Shown piece after piece: positions 17,583-25,471 of a stretch of 64,000 nt of DNA. The translations under genes were made by a program, and so were the position numbers. The DNA comes from Tessaracoccus sp. OH4464_COT-324 (lineage in GTDB: Bacteria > Actinomycetota > Actinomycetes > Propionibacteriales > Propionibacteriaceae): assembly GCF_003932855.1 (NCBI RefSeq), contig NZ_RQYZ01000005.1, forward strand, positions 62,001-126,000. Reading direction: 5' to 3'. The notes beneath the pieces are model-generated. The model had not been told where the DNA came from, did no database searches, and was given only the letters and a program-made list of their open reading frames with translations. Each line of letters starts with the position of its first letter. Position 1 is the stretch's first letter.

Positions 17583-17975
17583 ATGGTGGCTGCGGTGGAC
17601 TGGTTTGCTGATCGTTCGGTGTACGTCGTCGATCTGGCGTTGGCCTGCTGCGCCCTGGAGTCGCAGGCCGCCCTGGCGGCGCGGCCGCGCGTCGAGCTCA
17701 CCCAGATACCCGACGGGGCGCGCGTCGTGTGCACGGTGTCGGGTACCGTGACGGGCGCGATGGCCCCGGCAACCCGCTCCGCTATCGAGGCCCTGCCGGA
17801 GGGGGCCACCGTCGTGGCCTTTGGGGCGTGCGCGTGCGCGGGAGGGCCGTACTGGGATTCCTACGCGGTGCGGAAGGGAGTGGGAGAGCTGGTGGAGGTG
17901 GACCACTTCGTCGCGGGCTGCCCGCCGCCGCCGGGCGCATTCGCGCAGATCCTGGAGGAGGTGCGTCGTGGCTGA
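17583..17975 (+). CDS. NuoB-like (complex I PSST / hydrogenase small subunit-like) protein
   Basis: This 130-residue protein aligns by eye with NuoB. VDWFADRSVYVVDLALACCALE corresponds to the NuoB N-terminus, GACACAGGPYWDSYAVRKGV to the GAC block and AGCPPPP to the last motif. All four N2-type cluster ligands are present (C22, C23, C83, C113) with family spacing. It is shorter than true NuoB (~160-220). There is no clear Shine-Dalgarno, and TACGCT 7 bases upstream could be a -10 of a leaderless message. The canonical nuo operon is elsewhere (its end is at the window start), so this is a second, divergent copy in a partial module. Confidence 0.8.
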   Translation: MVAAVDWFADRSVYVVDLALACCALESQAALAARPRVELTQIPDGARVVCTVSGTVTGAMAPATRSAIEALPEGATVVAFGACACAGGPYWDSYAVRKGVGELVEVDHFVAGCPPPPGAFAQILEEVRRG

Positions 17976-18471
17976 CTACCGGCGTCAGGCGGAGGAGGCC
18001 AAGGCCGACGGGTTCACCTTCCTGGTGTTCCTCACCGCCGTTGACGAGCTGGGCCGCGACGGTGGTTTCTCCGTGCATCTTATGGTGGAGCGGCCCGACG
18101 ATGGCGCCCGCCGCGCGATCACCCACAGCGTCGGACGTGAGGACGCTTGGGCGCCTGCGGTGGACGACCTCTGGGCGGGCGCCGGCTGGTTGCAGCGGCA
18201 GGTGTCTGATCTGTTCGGGATTCGCTTTCCGGGGGCGGATGACCGACCGCTCATCTACTCGGGCGGCGACCATCCCCTGCGGAAGGACATGTTGCTTCAG
18301 CCGCGCAGCGCCGTCTCCTGGCCGGGTTCGCTGGAACCCGGCAAAGCTGCCCCCAGCGGGCGTAAGCTTCTGCCGGTGGGCGTGCCCGACCCGGCGGTGG
18401 TGGAGAACCCGGCGGCGACGGCGGAGGACATCGCGTTGAGCGCCACGGGCACGAGAGTGAGGATGCGGTGA
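17968..18471 (+). CDS. NuoC-like (complex I 30-kDa subunit-like) protein
   Basis: This 167-residue protein starts at a GTG inside the NuoB-like gene (8-base overlap). Residues 72-107 carry the NuoC signature, with LQRQVSDLFGIRFPGADDRP followed by HPLRKDMLL, equivalent to the ERExxDxFGIxFxGHP...HPLRKD segment of NuoC. In complex I this subunit packs against NuoB and NuoD. The C-terminal 50 residues are proline-rich. It is coupled to the next gene by a GTGA overlap. No NuoD homologue is present beside it. Confidence 0.82.
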   Translation: MADYRRQAEEAKADGFTFLVFLTAVDELGRDGGFSVHLMVERPDDGARRAITHSVGREDAWAPAVDDLWAGAGWLQRQVSDLFGIRFPGADDRPLIYSGGDHPLRKDMLLQPRSAVSWPGSLEPGKAAPSGRKLLPVGVPDPAVVENPAATAEDIALSATGTRVRMR

Positions 18472-18788
18472 TTCACGGTTCGATTCACCTGATCGAGGAA
18501 CGGTGCACGTCGTGCATGATCTGCGCGCGCGAGTGCCCGACGTGGTGCATCCGCCTCACCTCGCACACCGAGTCTTCGGCGCCCGCGCCGGGAGCTCGCC
18601 CGCGGGCCCGCAACGTGCTCGACACGTTCACCATCGACTGGTCGCTGTGCATGTACTGCGGGATCTGTATCGAGCAGTGCCCCCAGGATGCGCTCGTCTG
18701 GGGCGGTGGGCACGTGCCGAGCGCGGACACGCTCGGGGGGCTGCTGTACGACAGGATTCAGCTCTCGCAAGGGGTTTCGAATGAGTAA
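18468..18788 (+). CDS. NuoI-like ferredoxin with two 4Fe-4S motifs
   Basis: This 106-residue protein carries two full CxxCxxCxxxCP motifs (CTSCMICARECP near residue 13 and CMYCGICIEQCP near 61) separated as in NuoI and polyferredoxin subunits. The GTG start overlaps the stop of the NuoC-like gene. The stop lies 8 bases inside the following mannosyltransferase gene. It would carry two low-potential clusters between a soluble donor, such as ferredoxin reduced by KorAB, and the NuoB-like cluster. Its natural partner is not known. Confidence 0.85.
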   Translation: MIHGSIHLIEERCTSCMICARECPTWCIRLTSHTESSAPAPGARPRARNVLDTFTIDWSLCMYCGICIEQCPQDALVWGGGHVPSADTLGGLLYDRIQLSQGVSNE

Positions 18789-20271
18789 TTGGCGCTCGGA
18801 TCTGGCCTTGGCCCTTCGCTCGCGCGCGGTGTGGGCCGGTTTCATTGGTTCGTTGTTGGCGCTGCTCGGCTCGCTGAGTCCGGCCTATCTGCCGCAGGCT
18901 TCGCCGCTTTGGGAGTGGCTGCCGCGTTCGGCCTGGGGATTGTCGGCGATGAAGTGGACGGGCACGATCTGCACGCTGCTCGGGCTGGGGCTGCTGCTGG
19001 AGTCGTGGTTCAGGCTTCGGCCGAGTGCGCGGCGCGCGAAGGGTCGCCCGCTGCTGCGCAACTGGGCGGTGCTGCTGATCATCTCGTTGCCGTGGCTGCT
19101 CAGCCCGCCCGCGTTCTCGCATGACGCCTACTCCTATGTCGCGCACGGCTGGCTGATCCACAACGGCCTGGATCCGTACCTGCTGGGTCCGGGCGCGCTG
19201 CCCGGGCACTTCGCCGACCAGGTCTCGACGGTGTGGCGCGATACGCCGGCCCCGTACGGGCCGCTGTCGCTGCAGATCTCCTACTGGTTGGTTTCGCTGA
19301 CTGGTTTCGACCCGCTCTGGTCAACGCTGCTGCATCGCGTTCCGGCGCTGGCTGGGGTGGGCATGATCGGGTATTTCGTGCCGCGGATCGCGAGCTATGT
19401 CGGGGTTTCACGCTCGACGGCCAGCTGGTTCGCGACGCTCAACCCCATCCTGGTGATCGACTTCATCGGCGGGATGCACAACGATTCGCTGATGGTGGGT
19501 TTGATGGTGCTGGGCGTGTGGCTGACGCTGCGCTACCGCGTGTGGGCGCTGGGGGCTGTCGCCGTCGGCTTGGCCACGGCGATCAAGCAGCCGGCGCTGC
19601 TTGCGGCGGTGGCGCTGCCCTTCCTGATAGTCCCGTGGACGTCGTGGCGGCCGAAGCCCCTGGCCGTCGCGTTCATCAAGTCCGTCACGTCGTTGGCGAT
19701 CGCGCTCGCGTGTTTTGTCGGGATCACGTTCGCGACCGGGTTCGGCTTCGGCTGGATCCAGGCCGCCGGTGTGCCGGGGAAGGTGGACACCTTCTCTCCG
19801 GTGGTGTTGATCGGCCGACCTCTGCAGCGTTTCTTCGGCTGGGTGTGGAGCCCGGGTGCGGGTGACCTGGCGTTCAGCCTAGTGAGCAAGACGTTCACAG
19901 TGGCGATGATCGTCGGCATCGTCTGGATGGCGATCAAGTACCTGGGGAAGCAGCCGATCCGTTTCGTGTCCTGGTCCCTGCTGTGGTTCGCGTTGTGCGC
20001 CCCGGCGCTGCACTCCTGGTACCTGTTGTGGGGAGGCGTGCTGTTCCCGATGACGCGCCCGTCGGCCCGGTTGGCGCGCACCGGCGTCGTGGTCACGGTG
20101 ATCCTGTTCGCCTACAAGGCGCTCAACTTCGGCGAGCGCAACGGCTTGGGAGCGATCATGCTGGCGGCGGTGGTGGCCACCTACTGGGCGTTCCACACCC
20201 ATGAACTCCGGCTGAACTACGGCACCGACGAGGAGCAGCCCGCGGGCGGGCGGACCGCTCCCGCTGGCTAG
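18781..20271 (+). CDS. mptB: Polyprenol-phosphate-mannose-dependent alpha-(1->6)-mannosyltransferase (MptB-like)
   Basis: This 496-residue GT-C glycosyltransferase has about 12 transmembrane helices. The motif FSHDAYSYVAHGWLIHNGLDPY contains the acidic residue expected in the first extracytoplasmic loop, and TPAPYGPLSLQISYW follows as in MptA/MptB. In mycobacteria and corynebacteria this family extends the alpha-1,6-mannan core of lipomannan from polyprenol-phosphate mannose. It overlaps the NuoI-like gene by 8 bases and is therefore in the same transcript although functionally unrelated. It converges with xth, and their stop codons overlap. Confidence 0.82.
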   Translation: MSNWRSDLALALRSRAVWAGFIGSLLALLGSLSPAYLPQASPLWEWLPRSAWGLSAMKWTGTICTLLGLGLLLESWFRLRPSARRAKGRPLLRNWAVLLIISLPWLLSPPAFSHDAYSYVAHGWLIHNGLDPYLLGPGALPGHFADQVSTVWRDTPAPYGPLSLQISYWLVSLTGFDPLWSTLLHRVPALAGVGMIGYFVPRIASYVGVSRSTASWFATLNPILVIDFIGGMHNDSLMVGLMVLGVWLTLRYRVWALGAVAVGLATAIKQPALLAAVALPFLIVPWTSWRPKPLAVAFIKSVTSLAIALACFVGITFATGFGFGWIQAAGVPGKVDTFSPVVLIGRPLQRFFGWVWSPGAGDLAFSLVSKTFTVAMIVGIVWMAIKYLGKQPIRFVSWSLLWFALCAPALHSWYLLWGGVLFPMTRPSARLARTGVVVTVILFAYKALNFGERNGLGAIMLAAVVATYWAFHTHELRLNYGTDEEQPAGGRTAPAG

Positions 20272-21146
20272 ATCCGGTAGTCGACGAGCACGGGGGAGTG
20301 GTCGCTCATCCGGGCCGCGTACTCGGCCTCGCGGTGCGTCCACGCTGCCGTGGCCCGCTCGGCGAGCGGAGCGGTGGCGAGATGGTAGTCGATGCGCCAG
20401 CCCGCGTTGTTCTCGAACGCCTTCCCGCGCCAACTCCACCACGAGTACGGGCCGTCGACGTCACCCGCGAGCCGGCGCTGCACGTCAACGAGCCCGTCGG
20501 ACAGCACTCGGGTGAGCCACTCGCGCTCTTCGGGCAGGAAGCCCTCGGACTTGCGGTTGGCCCGCCAGTTCTTCAGGTCGCGCTCGGTGTGGGCGATGTT
20601 GAAATCGCCGACGATGAGGTACTCGCGCCCGTCGTCGGCGGCGCGCCGCCGGGCGGCGGCGACGTGCGTGGCCAGCCCCGACATGAAGCGCATCTTGTGC
20701 TCGTACTTGGGCTGGTTCTCCCCGTCATAAGGCCACGCGGAACCCTTGGGCAGGTAGAGCGAGGCCACGGTGAGGGGCGCGTCGGCGAGGTCCACCTCGA
20801 TGTAGCGGCCGTGGGTGGCGGCATCAGCGAGTTCGTCGTTGCCGGTGGCCTCGGTGGCGCATTCGGCTACCTGGCCCCCCGCGACGGTGTGCGCGGCCTC
20901 GCCGTGCAGGGTGCGTACTGCGGCGGGGGGTCGCTTGGTGAGCACCGCGACACCGTTTCGCCCCGCGAGTTGGCCGAGGTCGAGGGTGGCGTGCCAGCCG
21001 TCGAATGCCGCGAGCGGCAGATCCTTGGGGCGGCAGCGCACCTCCTGGAGGCACACGACGTCGGCGCCGGCGGCGGACCAGAATGCGTCGAAGCCGCGCT
21101 TCATCGTCGCGCGGATTCCGTTGACGTTGTGGGTGGCGATCCTCAT
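20268..21146 (-). CDS. xth: Exodeoxyribonuclease III
   Basis: This 292-residue AP endonuclease/3'-5' exonuclease repairs abasic and oxidised DNA ends. It carries [11 protein letters not shown] at the N-terminus, the metal ligand segment CLQEVRC, GDFNIAH (catalytic Asp/Asn) and the C-terminal [10 protein letters not shown] with the catalytic His. Its ATG overlaps the yajQ stop (ATGA). The length is typical. Confidence 0.96.
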   Translation of the reverse strand: MRIATHNVNGIRATMKRGFDAFWSAAGADVVCLQEVRCRPKDLPLAAFDGWHATLDLGQLAGRNGVAVLTKRPPAAVRTLHGEAAHTVAGGQVAECATEATGNDELADAATHGRYIEVDLADAPLTVASLYLPKGSAWPYDGENQPKYEHKMRFMSGLATHVAAARRRAADDGREYLIVGDFNIAHTERDLKNWRANRKSEGFLPEEREWLTRVLSDGLVDVQRRLAGDVDGPYSWWSWRGKAFENNAGWRIDYHLATAPLAERATAAWTHREAEYAARMSDHSPVLVDYRI

Positions 21147-21634
21147 CGGTAGTTCACGAATTGGGTGGCGAAGTCGTAGTCCTGGTCGCGGATCAGCTTC
21201 TGCACAAACTGCAGGTCATCGCGGCTCTTCGACGACACGCGGAGTTCGTCGCCCTGGATCTGCGCCTTGACCCCCTTGGGGGCCTCGTCGCGGATCAGCT
21301 TGGAGATCTTCTTGGCGTTCTCCTGGCTGATGCCCTGCTCCATGCGGGCCGTGATCTTCCACACCTTGCCCGACGAGCGCGGCTCGTCGTCCTTCAGAGA
21401 CTTCAGGCTGACGCCGCGGCGCGCGAGCTTCGACTGGAAGACGTCGAGCACCGCCTTGACCCGCTCCTCGGTGGCGGCCTCCATCTCGATGTTCTCCCCA
21501 GACCAGGCGATCTTTGCGCCGGTGTCCTTGAAGTCGAAGCGCTGACGCACCTCTTTAGCGGCCTGGTTGATGGCGTTGTCCACCTCCTGGCGGTCCACCT
21601 TGCTGACGATGTCGAATGAGCTCTCGGAAGCCAT
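21143..21634 (-). CDS. yajQ: YajQ family nucleotide-binding protein
   Basis: This 163-residue protein of the UPF0234/YajQ family starts with [18 protein letters not shown] and has [13 protein letters not shown] as hallmark blocks. YajQ homologues bind nucleotides, and in some bacteria cyclic-di-GMP. The ATG at 21634 has AGGAGG 7 bases upstream, so the longer frame is not used. It is the first gene of a two-gene unit with xth. Confidence 0.93.
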   Translation of the reverse strand: MASESSFDIVSKVDRQEVDNAINQAAKEVRQRFDFKDTGAKIAWSGENIEMEAATEERVKAVLDVFQSKLARRGVSLKSLKDDEPRSSGKVWKITARMEQGISQENAKKISKLIRDEAPKGVKAQIQGDELRVSSKSRDDLQFVQKLIRDQDYDFATQFVNYR

Positions 21635-21784
21635 GAAGCGTCCCTCCTGGTCGTTGGTCAAGACGCCAGCCTACAAGGCCGGGCGGGCGTCGTTTCGTGG
21701 CGCGCGGAATGCCTCGATGCGCGCCCGGGTAGGTTTTGTGCTCCCGGGGGATAGCTGCTAACGTTTTCTCCGCGCCTAGCGCAC

Positions 21785-21865
21785 GGCAGGTTGCCCGAGT
21801 GGCCAAAGGGAGCGGTCTGTAAAACCGTCGGTTCGCCTACGTTGGTTCGAATCCAACACCTGCCA
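21785..21865 (+). tRNA. tRNA-Tyr (GTA)
   Basis: The acceptor stem GGCAGGT pairs with ACCTGCC (21858-21864). The anticodon loop CTGTAAA gives GTA. A long variable arm and the T-loop GTTCGAATC are present, as expected for bacterial tRNA-Tyr (81 bases). CCA is not encoded. Confidence 0.95.
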
Positions 21866-21968
21866 CGGACCCCGGGTCGGATGGATCCGGGGTTCAGCAT
21901 GGAATCGGCTGTTCACTGCGGTGAACAGAGCGGTGAATCGGGTCTGACAAGCCCGGCAAGCTTCGATT

Positions 21969-21996
21969 TTGTGCCAGGACAAAACTGGTGTAAGTT
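21969..21996 (+). promoter_or_regulatory. Candidate promoter of tRNA-Thr/tRNA-Met/rpmG
   Basis: TTGTGC (21969-21974) and TAAGTT (21991-21996) are 16 bases apart. The -10 ends 12 bases before the tRNA-Thr gene. The patch is AT-rich relative to its surroundings. Confidence 0.45.
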
Positions 21997-22008
21997 ATGT
22001 CGTCGCCA

Positions 22009-22080
<72 letters not shown>

Positions 22081-22109
22081 CGATTCCTCCCTGCCGGGAG
22101 AATCAAATT

Positions 22110-22182
22110 GACGGGGTAGCTCAGTCGGTAGAGCAAGCGGCTCATAATCGCTGTGTCGCGGGTTCAAGTCCCGCCCTCGTCA
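22110..22182 (+). tRNA. tRNA-Met (CAT, elongator type)
   Basis: The acceptor stem GACGGGG pairs with CCTCGTC (one G-U pair), with anticodon CAT and T-loop GTTCAAGTC; 73 bases. The first base pair G-C and the anticodon stem lacking three G-C pairs argue for elongator Met rather than initiator. tRNA-Ile2 (modified CAT) cannot be excluded by eye. Confidence 0.9.
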
Positions 22183-22229
22183 CTAGGCAACCCACTGTTG
22201 CGCAGCAAGCGCAGAGTCAAGGAGACATC

Positions 22230-22400
22230 ATGGCCAAGAAGGGCGCGGACGTTCGTCCGAAGATCACGCTTGCCTGCACCGAGTGCAAGGAGCGCAACTA
22301 CATCACCAAGAAGAATCGGCGCAACACGCCGGATCGTCTGGAACTCAAGAAGTTCTGCCCGAGGTGCCGCACTCACCAGGCGCATCGCGAGACCCGCTGA
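22230..22400 (+). CDS. rpmG: 50S ribosomal protein L33
   Basis: This 56-residue ribosomal protein starts at an ATG preceded by AAGGAG. Two cysteine pairs (CTEC and CPRC) make it the zinc-binding C+ form of L33. The order tRNA-Thr, tRNA-Met, rpmG, hadA-like, hadB-like matches the mycobacterial rpmG2-hadA-hadB locus. It is followed by a hairpin terminator. Confidence 0.97.
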   Translation: MAKKGADVRPKITLACTECKERNYITKKNRRNTPDRLELKKFCPRCRTHQAHRETR

Positions 22401-22419
22401 CTTCTCCAGCCGCCGACAG

Positions 22420-22439
22420 CGACCGCCCTCGGGCGGTCG
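22420..22439 (+). terminator. Terminator after rpmG
   Basis: The hairpin CGACCGCC-CTCG-GGCGGTCG has a perfect 8-bp stem with a tetraloop and is followed by TTGTG. It lies 19 bases after the rpmG stop. Confidence 0.75.
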
Positions 22440-22466
22440 TTGTGCGTTTCACGCTAATCTGCTCTC

Positions 22467-22889
22467 ATGCCAATTAGCAGTGAGCATGTGGGACGAACGT
22501 TTCCCGACACGCCCCCATATGTGGTGAGCCACGCGAAGATTGCGGAGTTCGCGCGCGCGATCGGCGACGACAACCCGGCCTACTTCGGCGAGCATCCCAT
22601 CGCGCCGCCAACGTTTGCGGCCATCATCGCCGCGCAGGCCTGGGACGGGCTGTTCGACGACGATGAGCTGGGGCTGAAGCTGCATCGCACCATCCACGCG
22701 GATCAGCTGTTCGAGGTGCGGCGCCCACTGCGTCCCGGCGACGAAGTGGTGGCCCGGCTAACGATCGAACGGGTCCGCAATCGGGGGCCGCTGGACATGG
22801 TCACCGTAGCGGCGGAGCTTCGGGTAGGGGAGGAAGTGGTGTGCGTCGCGCGCTCCACGCTCATGCACACGAGACAGGAGCAGGAATGA
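22467..22889 (+). CDS. MaoC-like dehydratase N-terminal subunit (HadA-like)
   Basis: This 140-residue hot-dog-fold protein resembles the HadA/HadC subunits (N-terminal, non-catalytic half of a MaoC dehydratase), with the blocks AKIAEFARAIGDDNPAYF and LRPGDEVVARLTIE. The stop overlaps the next gene by ATGA, so the two halves are made together and probably form a (3R)-hydroxyacyl-thioester dehydratase. In mycobacteria HadAB works in mycolate synthesis, but this pair is widespread in actinobacteria that lack mycolates. Confidence 0.85.
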   Translation: MPISSEHVGRTFPDTPPYVVSHAKIAEFARAIGDDNPAYFGEHPIAPPTFAAIIAAQAWDGLFDDDELGLKLHRTIHADQLFEVRRPLRPGDEVVARLTIERVRNRGPLDMVTVAAELRVGEEVVCVARSTLMHTRQEQE

Positions 22890-23281
22890 TCGTCGGAGAA
22901 GAACGGCAGCGCCGGGCTCGGATCACGCGCGCGGGCGTCGTGCGCTACGCGGGCGCCTCGACGGACTTCAACGAGATCCACTTCTCTGATCGGCATGCGC
23001 GTGCGATCGGGCTGCCGGGTGTCGTTGCGCACGGCATGTGGACGATGGGGGCGGCGCTGAGGGTGGTCACAGACTGGGTGGGCGATCCTGGCCGGGTGCG
23101 GAACTATTTCGTGCGCTTCACCAAGCCGATCGTCGTACCGGATACGGATGAGGGGGCCGAGGTGTTGTTCACCGCGAGGGTAGCCGAGGTGAGCGACGGC
23201 GTCGCTACCGTTGCGATCACAGCCACCTGTGGCGAGGAGCAGGTGCTCGGCGCAGCGAAGGCCGAGGTGCGTCTTGACTGA
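22886..23281 (+). CDS. MaoC-like dehydratase catalytic subunit (HadB-like)
   Basis: This 131-residue catalytic half of the MaoC dehydratase contains the (R)-hydratase motif with the Asp/His pair (YAGASTDFNEIHFSDRHARAIGLPGVVAHG; D37 and H42 by family comparison). It is translationally coupled to the HadA-like gene and followed by murB. The likely reaction is dehydration of (3R)-hydroxyacyl-ACP or -CoA. Confidence 0.87.
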   Translation: MIVGEERQRRARITRAGVVRYAGASTDFNEIHFSDRHARAIGLPGVVAHGMWTMGAALRVVTDWVGDPGRVRNYFVRFTKPIVVPDTDEGAEVLFTARVAEVSDGVATVAITATCGEEQVLGAAKAEVRLD

Positions 23282-23318
23282 GTGCTCCCTGAACTCCATT
23301 TCGCGGGAGCCCATCCCG

Positions 23319-24353
23319 GTGTCGGAGCCGACGTCGGTGCTGCTAGCCGAGCACACCACCTTGCGGGTGGGCGGCCCCGCCAAGCGTTTCGTCGTGGCGC
23401 GCACGCCCGAGGAGGTAGCGCGACTGGTAAGCGAGGCCGACGAGGCGGGCGAGCCAGTGCTGGCGCTGGGCGGTGGTTCCAACCTGCTCGTGTCCGACGA
23501 AGGTTTCGAAGGCTTGGTGCTCCGGGTGGGGATCGCGGGCCTGAGCGGCACGGTGTCGGACTGCGGCGGGGCGGTGGTCACCGTCGGCGCGGGCGAGAAC
23601 TGGGATGATTTCGTGGCGCACGCGGTGGCTGAGGGCTGGTCGGGCGCGGAGGCGCTGTCGGGCATCCCGGGATCGGTGGGAGCCACTCCGATCCAGAACG
23701 TGGGCGCCTACGGCACCGAGGTGTCGGAGTTCGTCTACTCGGTGCGCGCCTTCGATCGTGCGACGCGTCAGTTCCGCACCTTTGCGGCAGCCGATTGCGG
23801 TTTCAGCTACCGGGATTCAATCTTCAAACGCGCCCGGGACCGCTACGTTGTCGTTTCGGTCACGTTCCAGTTCTCGCTAGGCGTGCTGAGCGCCCCGGTA
23901 CGCTACGCCGAATTGGCCGACGCACTGGGCGTGACCGTCGGCGAGCGTGTCCCGGCCGCCACAGTGCGCGACACAGTGTTGGCGATTCGGGCAGGAAAGG
24001 GCATGGTGCTCGACGCGTCGGATCATGATACTTGGTCGGCGGGGAGCTTCTTCATGAACCCGCTGCTGAGCCCTGAGGAGGCGGAGCTGCTGCCGCAGGA
24101 GGCTCCGCGCTTCGCCGCCGGCGAACTGGTGAAGACGAGCGCGGCCTGGCTGATTCAGCATTCGGGGATCGCGAAGGGCTTCACGCTGGGCGCGGCGGGG
24201 CTATCGACAAAGCACGTGCTGGCGCTGACCAACCGGGGGCAGGCCAGGGCCGCCGACGTGGTGCGGCTCGCGCGTAGGGTGCGTGACACTGTCGAGGAGG
24301 CGACGGGGGTGCGGCTTGCGCCAGAGGTGAACCTCGTCGGAGTGGAGATATAA
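23319..24353 (+). CDS. murB: UDP-N-acetylenolpyruvoylglucosamine reductase
   Basis: This FAD enzyme reduces UDP-GlcNAc-enolpyruvate to UDP-MurNAc in peptidoglycan precursor synthesis. The start HTTLRVGGPAKRFV, the FAD-binding LALGGGSNLLVSDEGF, the GIPGSVGATPIQNVGAYG block and SAGSFFMNPLLS (catalytic Ser) are all present. The GTG at 23319 (344 residues, GGGAG upstream) is the preferred start; an in-frame TTG at 23274 overlapping hadB is the alternative. Confidence 0.95.
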   Translation: MSEPTSVLLAEHTTLRVGGPAKRFVVARTPEEVARLVSEADEAGEPVLALGGGSNLLVSDEGFEGLVLRVGIAGLSGTVSDCGGAVVTVGAGENWDDFVAHAVAEGWSGAEALSGIPGSVGATPIQNVGAYGTEVSEFVYSVRAFDRATRQFRTFAAADCGFSYRDSIFKRARDRYVVVSVTFQFSLGVLSAPVRYAELADALGVTVGERVPAATVRDTVLAIRAGKGMVLDASDHDTWSAGSFFMNPLLSPEEAELLPQEAPRFAAGELVKTSAAWLIQHSGIAKGFTLGAAGLSTKHVLALTNRGQARAADVVRLARRVRDTVEEATGVRLAPEVNLVGVEI

Positions 24354-24454
24354 CTCAAACCTTGAAGCGCATTCCTTAAACCTCAAGTTGAAACACTTTT
24401 GCACGGCAGGACCGGGTGACTAACCTCGCACCAACTTCGGGTTGTAGGAGGATC

Positions 24455-25471
24455 ATGCGGACGCTTCGCAAGGTGGGGGCGGCACTCGTTGCGGCCGTGC
24501 TGTTGCTCGGGATTTTCTCGCCGCGGGCTGAGGCCAGCTCCCGGCAGCGTGATTTCATCGCGAAACTAGTGTCGGCCGCGCAGCAGACACAGCGCGAGTA
24601 CGGCATTCCCGCGTCGGTTACCCTGGGTATGGCTGCGCTGGAGACCGGTTGGGGCCGCTCGTCGATGACACGTGAGCCGATCAACACGCTGTTCAACATC
24701 AAATGCACTAAGACTGCGTCGAGATACCAAAAGGGCTGCGCAGAGGTCGCCAGTTACGAGTATCGCGCTGACGGCACCCGCTATCTGGAGGTGTCAAGAT
24801 TCCGCACCTACGCCAACTGGGGCGACTCGGTGAAGGATTTTGGCTTGTTCCTGTCGTCTCTGAAGCGCTACCGGAAAGCCTTCGACCACAAGAACGATCC
24901 GGACGCTTTTGTGCGTGAGGTGCGGCGCGGTGGCTATGCCACGGACCCGCGTTACGCAGACCTGGTGATCTCTATTATGCGTTCGCACAACCTGTACCGC
25001 TACGACCTCAAGTCCCAGCCCTCACAGGGAATTGCAGGCAAACCGAAGCTGCCGGTGGCTAAGGAGGAGTTCACGACGCTCACGCACGGCAGCCGGAACA
25101 ACAACGTCGTTACCGCACAGCGCCTGCTGAACCAGGCGGGAGCCCGGCTTGCCGAAGACGGCCGCTACGGTTGGGTTACGCAGCAGGCGGTGGCGGAGTA
25201 CCAGCATCGCACGTTCCCGGGGAAGGAAATCTCGGGTGACGTCGACCGCGCCACCTGGGTTTCGCTAGTGCCGACGCTTAGGCAGGGCGACCGGGGACCA
25301 CTTGTGAAGATTCTGCAGCAGGAGCTAGAGTTCTCTGGCTATGAGGTGGCCATCGACGGCTCGTTTGGTGCGCAAACTCGCGGCATCGTCGAGGATGTGC
25401 AGCGCCGACATTCGCTGCCTGTGACCGGCGTAGCGGACGAAAAAACGTGGGGCAAATTGGTAGGGATGTGA
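24455..25471 (+). CDS. Secreted glucosaminidase-type hydrolase with two peptidoglycan-binding domains
   Basis: This 338-residue exported cell-wall hydrolase has a signal peptide at residues 1-28 (VGAALVAAVLLLGIFS...AEAS). A glucosaminidase (Mannosyl_glycoprotein endo-beta-N-acetylglucosaminidase/GH73-like) domain covers about 32-180, with the catalytic Glu in AALETGWGRS. Two PG_binding_1 repeats follow (about 205-265 and 270-335, HGSRNNNVVTAQRLL and QGDRGPLVKILQQEL). The ATG with GGAGGATC upstream is chosen over an ATG 13 codons earlier. The stop overlaps the following ABC gene (GTGA), which is unusual for a hydrolase. Confidence 0.88.
   Translation: MRTLRKVGAALVAAVLLLGIFSPRAEASSRQRDFIAKLVSAAQQTQREYGIPASVTLGMAALETGWGRSSMTREPINTLFNIKCTKTASRYQKGCAEVASYEYRADGTRYLEVSRFRTYANWGDSVKDFGLFLSSLKRYRKAFDHKNDPDAFVREVRRGGYATDPRYADLVISIMRSHNLYRYDLKSQPSQGIAGKPKLPVAKEEFTTLTHGSRNNNVVTAQRLLNQAGARLAEDGRYGWVTQQAVAEYQHRTFPGKEISGDVDRATWVSLVPTLRQGDRGPLVKILQQELEFSGYEVAIDGSFGAQTRGIVEDVQRRHSLPVTGVADEKTWGKLVGM

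Noticed and set aside
21901-21930. An 8-bp hairpin (CTGTTCAC-TGCG-GTGAACAG) between tRNA-Tyr and tRNA-Thr considered as a regulatory RNA
   Set aside because: It is small, lacks a T-run and is best explained as a terminator or processing hairpin of the tRNA-Tyr transcript.
24354-24454. Short inverted sequences (CCTTGAAG ... CCTCAAG) before the glucosaminidase gene considered as an operator
   Set aside because: The symmetry is only about five bases and could be chance in a short AT-richer spacer.
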